A stretch of 64,000 bases of DNA, taken from the NCBI RefSeq assembly GCF_042186555.1, contig NC_133334.1, positions 210,442,832 through 210,506,831 on the forward strand, in the 5' to 3' direction. The stretch comes from Aquarana catesbeiana. Its lineage: Eukaryota; Chordata; Amphibia; Anura; Ranidae. The notes beneath the pieces were generated by a model, which made no database searches, was not told where the DNA came from, and worked only from the letters and a program-made list of their open reading frames with translations. This document shows, one piece after another, positions 10,158 through 21,771 of this stretch (the stretch's first letter is position 1; each line of letters starts with the position of its first letter). The position numbers and the translations under genes are program-made.

Positions 10158-13100
10158 GAGTCAGCTGGGCGCCCTGAAACTGTTGCCAACTCCAACAAAA
10201 CCCAAGTTCCCAAAGTTTTGAGAGAAAGGGGAAGAATGAAGTTGAGGAAGCATCCATGGAAACGAGGAGTCAAGATACGCTCTAGTAGGCAGGAGAAGTC
10301 GAACCCTCAGAGTGAATTTCCCCGCAACCTAGTGGGACCCTCTCCGATCATCCCAATCCAGGTCGAAGGAATCTACGCCAAGGCACTGTTGGATACCGGA
10401 GCTCAAGTGACCTTACTATACAAAGATTTCTACATGGGTAAGGAGAGGGTAAGGAGAATCCCATTGGGAGACCTTGAAGACCTCCGAGAACAGCTGGCTG
10501 AGCTAAAAAGGACTGGGATTATCAAAGAATCCAGGAGTCCATATGCCTCTCCGATAGTGGTGGTGAGGAAGAAAAATGGGTCACTCCGTCTGTGTATCGA
10601 CTACAGGACTCTGAACTGACGGACCATCCCAGATCAATACACTACCCCCCCATATAGAAGATGCCCTACAAAGCTTGTCAGAGGCAAAGTGGTTCAGTGT
10701 ATTAGATCTGAAGAGTGGCTATCATCAGATCCCCATGAGTCCTGAGGATAAGGAGAAGACTGCTTTCATCACCCTCGTGGGGTTCTATGAATTCAACAGG
10801 ATGCCACAAGGTCTGTCTGGGGCCCCAGCAACTTTCCAGCGGCTCATGGAGAAGACAGTGGGCGACATGAATTTGATTGAGGTCTTAGTATACTTAGACG
10901 ATATCATTGTGTTTGGCCGAACTATTGAAGAACATGAAGAGCGACTGGAAAAAGTTCTAAAAAGGTTACATGAAGAGGGCTTGAAACTTTCCATGGAGAA
11001 GTGTCAATTCTACCAATCTTCAGTGAACTATCTGGGGCACATTGTGTCTGAAGAAGGGATAGCAACTGATCCTGAGAAATTGGAAGCTGTTACCTCTTGG
11101 CCAAGGCCCACGAATGTAACTGAGCTCAGGTCCTTCCTAGGATTCTGCTCCTACTACCGGAGGTTTGTGGAGGGGTTCGCAAAAATAGCTCACCCACTCA
11201 CAGAACTACTAAAGAATCAAGAAGAGGCTGATGTGGATTCGGAGAAACCTGGGAGACAAAAAGAAGGGCCCCGGAAGAAAAAAGAATCTTTTCTGGATCA
11301 GTGGACTCAGGAATGTGAGGAGACCTTCAGTCTATTGAAGAAGAGACTAACAACTGCTCCAGTGTTAGCTTATGCGGATCCTACCAAGCCCTATGAACTG
11401 CACGTGGATGCCAGCCGAGATGGGCTGGGCGGAGTGCTCTATCAGGAACACAATGGACAATTAAGGCCTGTTGCTTATGTGAGCCGAAGTTTGTCTCCTG
11501 CTGAGAAGAACTACCCAACTCATAAACTAGAGTTTCTGGCCTTGAAGTGGGTTGTGGTAGACAAGCTGAGGGATTATCTTTATGGTGCCGAATTTGTAGT
11601 GAAAACAGATAACAACCCCCTCACATACTTATTCACCACCGCAAAATTGGACGCCACAGGCCATAGGTGGTTTGCTGCTCTCTCAATGTTCTCCTTCAGC
11701 CTGAAATACAGACCGGGAACCAGCAGCAGGGATGCAGATGCGCTGTCAAGAAGACCCCACAGTCCCCTGAGCTCCCAAGAGGATTGGACTCAACTTGCCC
11801 CAGATGGGGTAAGAGCCCTTTGTGAAGGAGCCGTTAAGCAGGAGAAAGGTGGATCCAGAGCTGATGAGATTGGAGTGACTACGGAAGGAGTGCCCAGGTA
11901 TTACTGCAATGTCTCCCAGATTACTGCAGAGGATTTACTGAAATTATCAAGAAAAGATCTTAGGACAGATCAGCAAGAGGATCCACTCTGCAGCTTGGTA
12001 TTGGAAGCTTTGGAGGGTAAACACCCTGATCTACTTTTGAAAAGCGCCCAAAAAGGAGCTCTGTTGTTACACAAAGAGTGGGATCGGTTGCAGTTGTTGC
12101 AAGGGGTGGTCTACCGAAGGGGCCCCTCTGAAGATCCGGAGGAGAAGTGGCAACTGTTGCTGCCAGAGAAGCACAGAGAGAGAAGTGGAGAGTTACTGTC
12201 ACTCCTGTCATAGGTGTATCCAGAGAAAGACTCTGCCACAACGGGCAGCCCCAATGGGACACTTTTCAAGCCAAGGTCCCATGGATCTAGTGTGTATAGA
12301 CTTCCTGTGCCTAGAATCTGACTTGAGTGGACAAGGAAATATTCTGGTAGTCACGGACCATTTCACCAGATATGCTCAAGCTTTCTCCACGAAAGACCAG
12401 AAGGCAGTCACAGTGGCTAAGACATTGGTGGAGAAGTTCTTCGTCCATTACGGCTTACCACAAAGCATCCACTCAGAACAGGGAAGGGACTTTGAAAGTA
12501 CACTCATCAGGAGGTTGCTGGATCTACTGGGAATAAAAAAATCCAGAACTACACCCTATCATCCGCAAGGAGACCCTCAGCCGGAAAAATTTAATAGAAC
12601 TCTTCTTAATATGTTGGGGACATTAACCTCCGAGCAAAAGCCCAACTGGAGTAAGCATATTGCCGCTTTAGTACATGCATACAACAGCACCAAGGGTGAC
12701 GTCACAGGATATTCACCTTATCGGCTGATGTTTGGGCGTGAGGCTAGGCTACCAGTGGCCTTTGCCTTTGGAACTTCTCTGGATCACACATCAGAAGCTT
12801 CTCACAGAGGATATGCAAATATCCTCTGATATAAGAGTCTGAAGGTTGCTTATGAGAAGGCCTGGACCACGTCAGAAAACAGAGAGAGCAGGAATAAAAG
12901 AAACTTTGACCTTAAAGTAAGGGTCCAAGATCTTCAACCAGGTGACCGAGTCTTACTAAGGAATTTGGGTATTCCTGGCAAACACAAGTTGGCAAATCGA
13001 TGGAGATCACAGCCATACGTTGTGTGTAAACAGCTTCCAGGGCTCCCAGTATTTGAAATCAGGCCAGAAGGAAGTGCTGGACCAACTAAAACTTGGCATC

Positions 13101-13690
13101 GGAATCACCTTTTGCCTCTTACTCATGCAGTCAGGATAATCCCCGAAGAGGAATTATCATCCACATCAGAAGTTGCACAACGGCCTATAACTAGGTCCCA
13201 GTCTGGAACTTCAGCAACTGAAGACAATGAGGAGAGAGAGATGGACATTAGCTGGTTGTGGTCATCTAATATGCCCAAAACTGAAGCGAGTGTTTCATCA
13301 ACCACAGCTGAGGAGAGTAGTGAGGCCCTCAGGCCAGGAACTCCAGAGTTTGTGCCATTGTCCAAAAGAACTGAAGAGTGTTTATCTCCCACTGAAATGG
13401 AAGAAAGTGGTGTTCAGCCAGAAATAGGGGACTCACCAAAGAAACAAAGGGAGAAGAGGAACATTCGCCCACCTAAGAGACTAACATACGATACATTGGG
13501 CGAGTGTTCTGAAACCACAAAGATTATCAGCAAAAGGAACATTGATGAGCCTAGTTCCTCCTTAGTCAATCTGGATAATGAGAGCCCTGCTTCACCCCTT
13601 GGCACACCTGTAACTGATACTAGAGTGACAGTTGTGGGTACACAGGGTAGCTTTCCAACACCTGAAAACTGGTGGGAGGCTCCCCTGTAG
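10158..13690 (+). pseudogene. Gypsy pol (protease-RT-RNase H-integrase), broken
   Basis: Protease has LLDTGAQVTLLY with the active-site DTG at 10392-10400. It runs almost directly into the start of RT (RTGIIKESRSPYASPIVVV), so the rest of protease and the linker appear deleted near 10430. RT holds YLDD at 10891-10902 after a stop at 10617 and a frame change. RNase H shows HVDAS, TDNNPL and DADALSR. The integrase zinc-binding HH half is missing at about 12180, while CHSCHRC remains. The core keeps D at 12299-12301 and E at 12584-12586, but the second position reads HSEQG, Glu instead of the usual Asp, with the 35-residue spacing kept. A stop at 12827 interrupts the core. The C-terminal tail ends at 13690 after an RPPKRLTYDTLGE motif. 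Confidence 0.9.
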
Positions 13691-13765
13691 GTCCTATGTT
13701 CTCGTTTAGAGGCTAAGATGTGTAGCAGAAACAAAGTCCTACATATCTTTGGGGACCAAAGATTT

Positions 13766-13780
13766 AGAGCAGGGGGAGTA
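13766..13780 (+). other. Polypurine tract
   Basis: AGAGCAGGGGGAG lies directly before the 3' LTR. A purine run at this place primes plus-strand synthesis in LTR elements. It is interrupted by one C. Confidence 0.65.
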
Positions 13781-15067
13781 TGTAGCACCGACAACTGTTG
13801 TTTCTAGCTCTATGTGTATTATTTAGTACAATAGTTGTGTTAGTGCCATCTTGTGGACAATTGATAAAGCACAATAAGTTTACGTCTCAGGATTAAGTGA
13901 CATGGAAGTGATTCACTGTTTACTTCGGAACTGTAGCTTTGACCCACCCACAATGCTCCTGGACAAAGTCAGAACTGAACTGCATTGTGGGAGGATATAA
14001 AAGGGTAAGCAGCGGCCATTTTAGCTTTCTTGTTCCTGGGACGCGTGGCCTGTCAGCAGGACTCTGTGGGTGTGTGTGTCCCACAGGGTTGCGGCCTACT
14101 TTGCGAAGGAGCGGAGCAGCTGCGGTATCCTGTCATTTGCATCACAGTGAACTGGACAAGAGACGTGATTGTTCTGGAAGACCCGTGGGGAGATAACCGA
14201 GGACTCCCGGTCGTTTGTGAACGGAACAGTGTGACGGCATGGTGGTGCCTCCCTACGGAACTGAGAACTGCTGAACCGGAGACATCTACCTGCCTGGATC
14301 CCGTGTGGTGAGAGGGTTGATACCCAGAAGTTTATTTGAGTATTACACACACATCTTTAGAACTGTACAGAGTGTTGCTGGGACTGATAGTCCTACGGAA
14401 CAAGTTAAGTCTGAGAGTATTACATCCAAATAGACTTCAGCGTTCAAGAGCGGATGCTAGATGTTTTGTTTCTTCATATAAAGACCTCTAGCCACTCATT
14501 TGGATTACAATTGTTTTAGTGCGTTATACTACACTGTGTAACGCCCAGTAGGAACCCTCTATACGGATTACAATTATAAAAGCTAGCGAAGACTGAAGAC
14601 GTCTGGATTGCCTTTTTCATTGCAGGGCCCTGCATTTTAGTATAAGTGACTTTAAGGTTTAGATCAAGGGGAGCTCCCGGGTATAGATTTATATCAATAT
14701 ATATGTATTTCTGGGATTGTTATTGATTGTCATATCATTTCTTATACTATCACACTACGTTGGTGTGATAGTATATTTGTTGAAATAACTCTTTATATAA
14801 ATATATTACTTATTCAAAGAAAGAAGTTACTTTTGGTCATTATTGAAATTTGTGTGCAGTGTTGTCATTTCTCCTACAGGTGGAGCTACCAGCACCCAGG
14901 TAGAGGTAACTTTAAGTGTAAGTGTATATTGTGGGTTAAGGTTAATGCTCATATTGTTTTAACACTGCACTACAGTTGTGTCAAGGGGAGTGAACAATTT
15001 AAGAAGGGTGTAAAGCAAAGAGGACAGCCCCGCTTAAACCAGCAGCTCCACCATGAGTATTGCTACA
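13781..15067 (+). repeat. 3' LTR of the Gypsy element
   Basis: This 1287-bp copy begins TGTAGCACCGAC and ends ATTGCTACA. It lacks the 11-bp duplication of the 5' LTR and keeps the TATA-like box. An AT run follows immediately and then the next transposon. Confidence 0.95.
13996..14002 (+). promoter_or_regulatory. TATA-like box in the LTR
   Basis: TATAAAA in the context GGATATAAAAGGG, about 215 bp into the 3' LTR. The equivalent site in the 5' LTR is TGTAAAA. The position fits an LTR core promoter, with transcription starting shortly downstream; no transcript evidence is available. Confidence 0.5.
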
Positions 15068-15079
15068 ATATATATATAT

Positions 15080-16337
15080 TAGGGATGAGCCGAACACCCC
15101 CCTGTTCGGTTCGCACCAGAACATGTGAACAGGAAAAAAGTTTGTTCGAATGCGCGAACACCGTTAAAGTCTATGGGACACGAACATGAATAATCAAAAG
15201 TGCTAATTTTAAAGGCTTATATGCAAGTTATTGTCATAAAAAGTGTTTGGGGACCTGGGTCCTGCCCAAGGGGACATGGATCAATGCAAAAAAAAGTTTT
15301 AAAAACGGCCGTTTTTTCAGGAGCAGTGATTTTAATAATGCTTAAAGTCAAACAATAGAAGTGTAATATCCCTTTAAATTTCGTAGCTGGGGGGTGTCTA
15401 TAGTATGCCTGTAAAGGGGAGCATGTTTCCCGTGTTTAGAACAGTCTGACAGCAAAATGACATTTTGAAGGAAAAAAGCCATTTAAAACTACTCGCGGCT
15501 ATTGCATTGCCGGTCCGACAATACACATAGAAGTTCATTGATAAAAACGGCATGGGAATTCCCCACAGGGGAACCCCGAACCAAAATTTAAAAAAAAAAT
15601 GACGTGGGGGTCCCCCTAAATTCCATACCAGGCCCTTCAGGTCTAGTATGGATATTAAGGGGAACCCCGGCCAAAAATTTTTAAAAAAATGACGTGGGGG
15701 TCCCCCTAAATTCCATACCAGACCCTTCAGGTCTGGTATGGATTTTAAGGGGAACCCCGCGCCAAAAAAAAAAAAACGGCGTGGGGCCCCCCCAAAAATC
15801 CATACCAGACGCTTATCCGAGCACGCAACCTGGCAGGCCGCAGGAAAAGAGGGGGGGACGAGAGAGTGCCCCCCCCTCCTGAACCGTACCAGGCCACATG
15901 CCCTCAACATTGGGAGGGTGCTTTGGGGTAGCCCCCCAAAACACCTTGTCCACATGTTGATGAGGACAAGGGTCTCATCCCCACAACCCTGGCCGGTGGT
16001 TGTGGGGGTCTGCGGGCGGGGGGCTTATCGGAATCTGGAAGCCCCCTTTAACTTATTAAAATCACCGGTCCTGAAAAAACGGACGTTTTTAAAACTTTTT
16101 TTTGCATTGATCCATGTCCCCTGGGGCAGGACCCAGGTCCCCAAACACTTTTTATGACAATAACTTGCATATAAGTCTTTAAAATTAGCACTTTTGATTT
16201 CTCCCATAGACATTTAAAGGGTGTTCCGCGGCATTCGAATTTGCCGCGAACACCCCAAATTGTTCGCTGTTCGGCGAACTTGCGAACAGCCAATGTTCGA
16301 GTCGAACATGAGTTCGACTCGAACTCGAAGCTCATCC

Positions 16338-16340
<3 letters not shown>
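15080..16340. mobile_element. Foldback hAT-like element, copy 1
   Basis: Ends are TAGGGATGAGC and GCTCATCCCTA. Roughly 250 bp at each end (15080-15360 and 16050-16340) are imperfect inverted copies of each other, sharing the GTTTGGGGACCTGGGTCCTG and CAAAAGTGCTAATTTTAAAG blocks. The interior has tandem segments of about 90 bp built on TCCCCCTAAATTCCATACCA. The 8-bp flanks are ATATATAT on both sides, but they lie in an AT run. Superfamily is assigned from copy 2, whose 8-bp duplication is clear. Confidence 0.8.
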
Positions 16341-16376
<36 letters not shown>

Positions 16377-16379
<3 letters not shown>

Positions 16380-16877
16380 GGGGAGATTAGCTTGTGAGGA
16401 TCACCTTTTCTTGAAATGAAGGTCAGTGTACAGGCAGTTTCTTTAAAATCTGGTGGGTTGCCAGCTTTATTTACAGGTGGTTTGCAAAGTCATAAAAATA
16501 AACAAAACAGTAAAACAAATCCTTGCCGTCCAGCGCTAAACTAAACAGGACACTGCTCTCTATACGGTGTGGGGCTGGTCCCCGTTACCCACAAAACATG
16601 AGGTAAAGCAAACATTCGTTTCTATCCAAACAAACAGGGCTCCTCTCTCTCAGATTCCCTTCTGAGTCTCAGGCCAGAGCACTGTTGTGCTCTCTTCCTG
16701 GTCATTTAAAGTCCACCTGAGCATGGACTCAAGTGGTCCACAAGACCCGGACCAGAACCAAGCCTGCCACAGAGGCTGGAAAAATCTGGGCCGGATTCCG
16801 GTTCAGTCTCTGACAATAGATCAAATGCGAGGTGAAATATACTGATTATCAATGACCTCACCTCGCATACCATCACA
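16377..16877 (-). mobile_element. Solo LTR on the minus strand
   Basis: A 501-bp segment begins TGTGGGG and ends ATCACA, with ATAT on both sides (16373-16376 and 16878-16881). Read on the minus strand it starts TGTGATGG, ends CCCCACA and has an AATAAA poly(A) signal (complement of 16467-16472) about 90 bp from its end, as an LTR should. No internal region is attached. The 4-bp duplication is only weak support because the site is AT repeat. Confidence 0.6.
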
Positions 16878-17213
16878 ATATATGTACAGGCAGTACCCGA
16901 TTTATAAACATCTGAGTTGCAAACGACTCCTGCTTACGAATGGAGGCAGCGTTACGTCATTGCCGGACACTTGCACTCCACGCTGGTCCCGGATACCTCC
17001 GAGCAGCCATCTAGCAGAACCAGACACATCCCACACTGCAGTACTACATGTACTGCACATCCCACATACATGGCTGCATGCTCAAAAGCGCCCGGAACAT
17101 CCCACTTTACTGCACAGCCAGAAGCACCTTGAAACTGTGGAGCTGGTGAGAATGCAATACTGTTCTCTGTGCTCACTACTATTGGGAGTACGTCCTGTAG
17201 TTGTACCTGTAAC

Positions 17214-18753
17214 TAGGGATGGGCTTTATGTTCGGGTCGAACATGAGTTTGATTCGAACATTGGCTGTTCGCCGAACAGCGAACAATTTGGGGTGTTCGC
17301 GGCAAATTCAAAAGCCAAATTCGAAAGCCGCGGAACACCCTTTAAAAGTCTATGGGAGAAATCAAAAGTGCTAATTTTAAAGGCTTATATGCATGGTATT
17401 GTCATAAAAAGTGTTTGGGGACCTGGGTCCTGCCCCAGGGGATATGTATCAATGCAGAAAAATGGTTTTAAAAATTGACGTTTTTTCGGGAGCAGTGATA
17501 AAAGTGTAATATTCCTTTAAATTTCGTACCTGGGGGGTGTCTATAGTATGCCTGTAAAGGGGCACATGTTTCCCGTGTTTAGAACAGTCTGACAGAAAAA
17601 TGACTTTTCTAGGGAAAAAAAGTCATTTAAAGCTACCCGCAGCTATTAATGAATCATCGGTCCGACAATACACATAAAAGTTCATTGATAAAAATGGCAT
17701 GGGATTTCCCCACAGGGGAACCCCAAACCAAAATAAAAAAAAAGTGCATGGGGGTCCCCCTAAATTCCATACCAGGCCCTTCAGGTCTGGTATGGATATT
17801 AAGGGGAACCCTGCGCCAAAATGTAAAAAAAAAATGGCGTGGGGTCCCCCCAAAAATCCATACCAGACCCTTATCTGAGCACACAACCTGGCAGGCCGCA
17901 GGAAAAGAGGGGGGATGAGAGAGCGCCCACCCTCCTGAACCATACCAGGCCACATGCCCTCAACATTGGGAGGGTGCTTTGAGGCAGCCCCCCAAAGCAC
18001 CTTGTCCCCATGTTGGTGGGGAGAAGGGCCTCATCTCCGCAACCCTTGGCCGGTGGTTGTGGGGGTCTGTGGGCGGGGAGCTTATCAGAATCTGGAAGCC
18101 CCCTTTAACAAGGGGACCCCCAGATCCCACCCCTCCCCTGTGTGAATTGGTAATGGGGTACAAATGTATCCCTACCATTTCACAAAAAAGTGTCGAAATT
18201 AAAAAACACAAGAGACGGTTTTTGACAAGTCCTTTATTAATTTCTTCTTCCTCCATCTTCTTCTTCTCCATCTTCTTCTTCCTCCGCTCTTCTCGTCCCG
18301 CATCTTCCTCCAGGCATCTTCTCTGCTCCGTCCGCATGATCCGCCTCAGTGGGAGTCTTCCGCCGTGTGACGCTTCAGTTCTTCTGACATTTCTTATATA
18401 ACAGAGGGCGGGCCACCCAGTGACCCCGCCCTCCTCTGACGCACGGGGACTTCCCTGTGACTTTCCCCATGTTGTCAGAGGGGGCGGGGTCACCCAGGTA
18501 CGTAAACCGGTCCCGAAAAAACTGCCATTTTTAAAACTTCTTTTTGCATTGATACATGTCCCCTGGGGCAGGACCCAGGTCCCCAAACACTTTTTATGAC
18601 AATAACTTGCACTTAAGCCTTTAAAATTAGCACTTTTGATTATTCATGTTCGTGTTCCATAGACTTTAACAGTGTTCGCGTGTTCAAACGAGTTTTTTGC
18701 CTGTTCGCAAGTTCTGCTGCGAACCGAACCGGTGGGTGTTCGGCTCATCCCTA
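17214..18753. mobile_element. Foldback hAT-like element, copy 2
   Basis: The ends are TAGGGATGGGC and GGCTCATCCCTA. The 8-bp duplication CCTGTAAC lies at 17206-17213 and 18754-18761, which places the family in hAT. It is in the opposite orientation to the copy at 15080. The long arms (17214-17500 and 18500-18753) are imperfect inverted repeats, and the centre holds the same CCATACCAG blocks plus a TCTTC-rich run at 18242-18300. It lies in the 5' part of the Tigger element, before the transposase. Confidence 0.88.
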
Positions 18754-19164
18754 CCTGTAACTTCTATGATCGCAGGACTGTGTTAATGTACATTATATCC
18801 CTGTGTCTCAAATGAGCTTATGTCATCTGCCTATGTGGAGCTCCCATTCAATCATGTGTGTTTTTATGCCATCTTTTATTGTTTATACTGTACAGTTGCT
18901 TGGTCCTGAATGCAACTATCCTTCTGGGTCTCTTTTAGTCCTGTTTTTTGTACTGGATCCACTGCTGCTGCGGGCTGGGGAAGCACAACAAGCGGGCAGA
19001 TCCAACAGATGAGCCTTATAACTCGCGCCACAGTGAGTGTTTTTATACAGTACCTGTTTTATTACAATAAATTTGTAATAAATTGGCTGGCTGCTACACT
19101 TTTTTTCTTCTTCTTGTTCTTTTCTAGAGTGCACTTCATTCCACATTTTTTGTCTTTAGTATAC

Positions 19165-21359
19165 CTGTGAAAAATAAATCTGATGCAAGTGCTGGTGATA
19201 CAGCAAAGAAAAGAAAAACCATCACCATGAAAAATAAAGTAGAAATAATAGAGATCAGAGAAAGGTGAAACTCTATCATCCATTGGCAGAGTATTAGGCT
19301 ACAATCGATCAACAATCGCAACCATTTTTAAAGATAAAGGTACAATAAAGGAGCATGTGAAAGGCCATACCCAAATGCATTCAAGATTATTACCAAGCAA
19401 CGCAGTGGTGTAATTGTCGAGATGGAAAGGTTGCTGATAATTTGGATTGAAGACCAAAATCAATAAATCAATAACAATATGCCTATCAGTCTTTCTTTGG
19501 TGCAAGAAAAGGCTCAAAGCCTTTTCAAAGATTTAAAAGCTGCCCATCCAGGGAGCGAAGACGTTTGCAATGAAGAATTTGTTGCAAGTAGGGGTTGGTT
19601 CAATCGCTTTAAAGAAAGAGCTAATTTGCATAACATTAAAGTCAAGGTGAAGCAGCTAGTGCCGATGTAAGTGCTGCAAATTATTTTCCCTAGATATTAG
19701 AAGATATTATTGACAACAGAGGTTATTTGCCAGAACAAATTTTTTCATGTAGACGAAACTGGATTGTTTTGGAAAAAAATTATAGAGAGGACCTACATTT
19801 CAATAGAGGAAAAATGTGCACCAGTACATAAGGCATCAAAGTACAGGCTGACTATATTACTTGGGGGTAATGCATCTGGGGATTTAAAGCTCAAGCCTTT
19901 GCTAGGGTATCACTTCTTAAATCCCAGGGCACTACGTAATGTCACTAATGCCCTGTACACACGATTGGACTTTTCAGCTACAAAAGTCGGACAGCCTGTC
20001 CGACAGACTTTCGACAGACTTTCGATGGACTTTTGGCGGACTTTGAACTGACTTTCTAATGACCGAACTTGCCTACACATGATCACACCAAAGTAGGACA
20101 GATTCGTACGTGCTGGACTAAAATAAGGAAGTTGATAGCCAGTAGCCAATAGCTGCCCTAGCGTCATCGGACTAACATACAGACGAGTGGATTTCTGGGC
20201 TCGGCAGAGTTAGATTTGAAGTAAAGATTTGAAGCATGTTCCAAATCTAAAGTCCGTCAGATTTGCTACTGGAAAAGTCCGCTGAAGGTCCGGTGAAGCC
20301 CACATACGATCGGATTGTTCGCCGGATTTCGGCGTCCGTCAGACCAGTCTGGTCGAAAAGTCCTACCGTGTGCACGCCCCATAAGGCATCTCTTCCTGTT
20401 ATTTGGAGGGCAAATTCAAAGGCTTGGGTTACAGTTAGTCTTTGAAGAATGGTTTTCGAACCATTTTGTGTCTGCTGTTGAACGTTATTGCTTGAGCGAA
20501 AACATTTCCTTCAAAATTCTTCTTCTTCTTGACAATGCCCCTGGACATCCAAACACTTTAGCTGACATGCACCCCAATGTAAAGGTGGTATTTCTGCCTC
20601 CCCCGCCCCAACATCACATCACTACTTCAGCCAATGTATCAAGGAGTCGTAGCCTCCTTTAAGGCCTATTATTTACACAGGACATTCTCAAAAGCTGTCA
20701 GGGCTACCCAAAAGGATCAGAGGACCTTAAGAGAGTTCTGGAAAAATTATCACATTTATGAAGCCATCAAAAATATTGTTGATGTTTGGGATGAAGTAAA
20801 AGAAACAAATATGAGAGGAGTTTGGAAAAAATTGTGCTCCCAATTCATACAAGAATTTCTGGGGTTTACAGATGAAGAAATCTCCACAACCAGGCAAGCT
20901 TTGGTTGCTATTGGTAATCAACTGCAGTTGAACATCAGTGAAAATGATATCATCGAGCTACTCGTCTCCCGTGGCAAAGAACTAACCAATGAAGACCTTA
21001 TGGAACTAGAGAAGCAGATGACAGCATTTAGGGAAGAAAACCAGGACCTAGAAACTCCAAAATTGAAAAAGTTTTCTACAAAACAGTTAGCTGATGCTTT
21101 TCATCTCATTGAAGCAGGAATCGCAATGTTAGAGGAGCAAGATCCTAATACAGAGAGGTATGCCACAGTTTACCGTACAGTTACTGAAGGCCTGAGATGC
21201 TACAGGGCTATTTATGATGAGATAAAGAAAAGTGCTGTGCAAACATCCCTTGATGTCTACTTTAAGAAACTGACTCCAGCAGCTGAATCAGATTCTGACT
21301 CTATAATAGCAGTCCCATCCTCTTCAACAAGCCCATCATCCTCTACCACGATTGTTTAA
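19165..21359 (+). pseudogene. Tigger/pogo transposase, broken
   Basis: Recognisable parts in order: an N-terminal psq-type helix-turn-helix (19165-19350, frameshifted), a CENP-B-type DNA-binding region (KAQSLFKDLKAAHPG, then GWFNRFKERANLH) at 19479-19670, the DDE nuclease with VDETGLFWKK at 19746-19775 and LLLLDNAPGHP at about 20520-20552, and an acidic C-terminal tail ending at 21359. Frames change several times. The third catalytic Asp, normally QPMDQG, reads QPMYQG near 20627-20644. A MITE splits the nuclease domain at 19946-20384. The protein would cut and paste its own element; this copy cannot. Confidence 0.9.
19949..20381. mobile_element. PIF/Harbinger-type MITE inside the Tigger gene
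   Basis: A 433-bp insert is flanked by TAA at 19946-19948 and 20382-20384. Its left end TGCCCTGTACACACG and the reverse complement of its right end, TGGGGCGTGCACACGG, are inverted repeats (19 of 26 positions). Removing the insert and one TAA joins the Tigger reading frame without gap (RALRNVT then KASLPVIW), which supports both boundaries. The 3-bp TAA target is typical of PIF/Harbinger. Confidence 0.88.
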
Positions 21360-21771
21360 GGTTGTACTGTTCTGTACTGTACAGTGTTTGAAAATGTTTA
21401 AGCATTTACATGTATCTGCATCTACATGCAGAGGAAAACATAAATACTATGTTAAAGCAAACAGCTGTGTATGTTGTATTTATTTATTAGTTTTGGCTAG
21501 TACTGTACAGTATTGTGTGGTGTGGGGTTAGAGCCACTGTGAGATTTTTACTGCTGTCTGTATCCTTATTAGATGGATTTAATCTCACTTCCCATCTCTG
21601 AGACAACAGGAAGTGAGAGGAAATCCACCCCTAGGAAAAGAAAATCACTCCTGTATTTATTTTGACTGGAGTTACACTTACAAAATGTACTGTTCTAACT
21701 TACAAACAAATTCGACTTAAGAACAAACCTACAGTCTCTATCTTGTTCGTAACCCAGGGACCGCCTGTATA

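Larger units (their letters stand above)
7520..15067 (+). mobile_element. Ty3/Gypsy LTR retrotransposon, internally deleted
   Basis: A 7.5-kb element bounded by two 1.3-kb direct repeats that start TGTAGC and end GCTACA. In order it has the LTR, a proline-tRNA-type PBS, a gag with a capsid-like region and zinc knuckle, protease, reverse transcriptase, RNase H, integrase, a C-terminal tail, a purine tract and the 3' LTR. The protease-RT-RNase H-integrase order defines Ty3/Gypsy. Flanks are AAATA on the left and ATATA on the right, so any 5-bp target duplication has a mismatch or is hidden in the AT run. Frameshifts, stops and at least two coding deletions make it non-functional. Confidence 0.95.
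16887..21767 (+). mobile_element. Tigger (pogo-type) DNA transposon, interrupted twice
   Basis: The left end CAGGCAGTACCC (16887) and the reverse complement of the right end, CAGGCGGTCCC (right end at 21767), form the short inverted repeat, with TA on the outer sides. The interior encodes a pogo-type transposase. Two younger elements sit inside: a foldback hAT-like copy (17214-18753) and a Harbinger-type MITE (19949-20381). Confidence 0.9.

Noticed and set aside
15398..15955. Minus-strand ORF of 185 codons
   Set aside because: It reads through the internal repeats of the foldback hAT-like element (LVWNLGGPPRHFF occurs twice), and a similar ORF appears in copy 2. No domain, so a repeat artefact.
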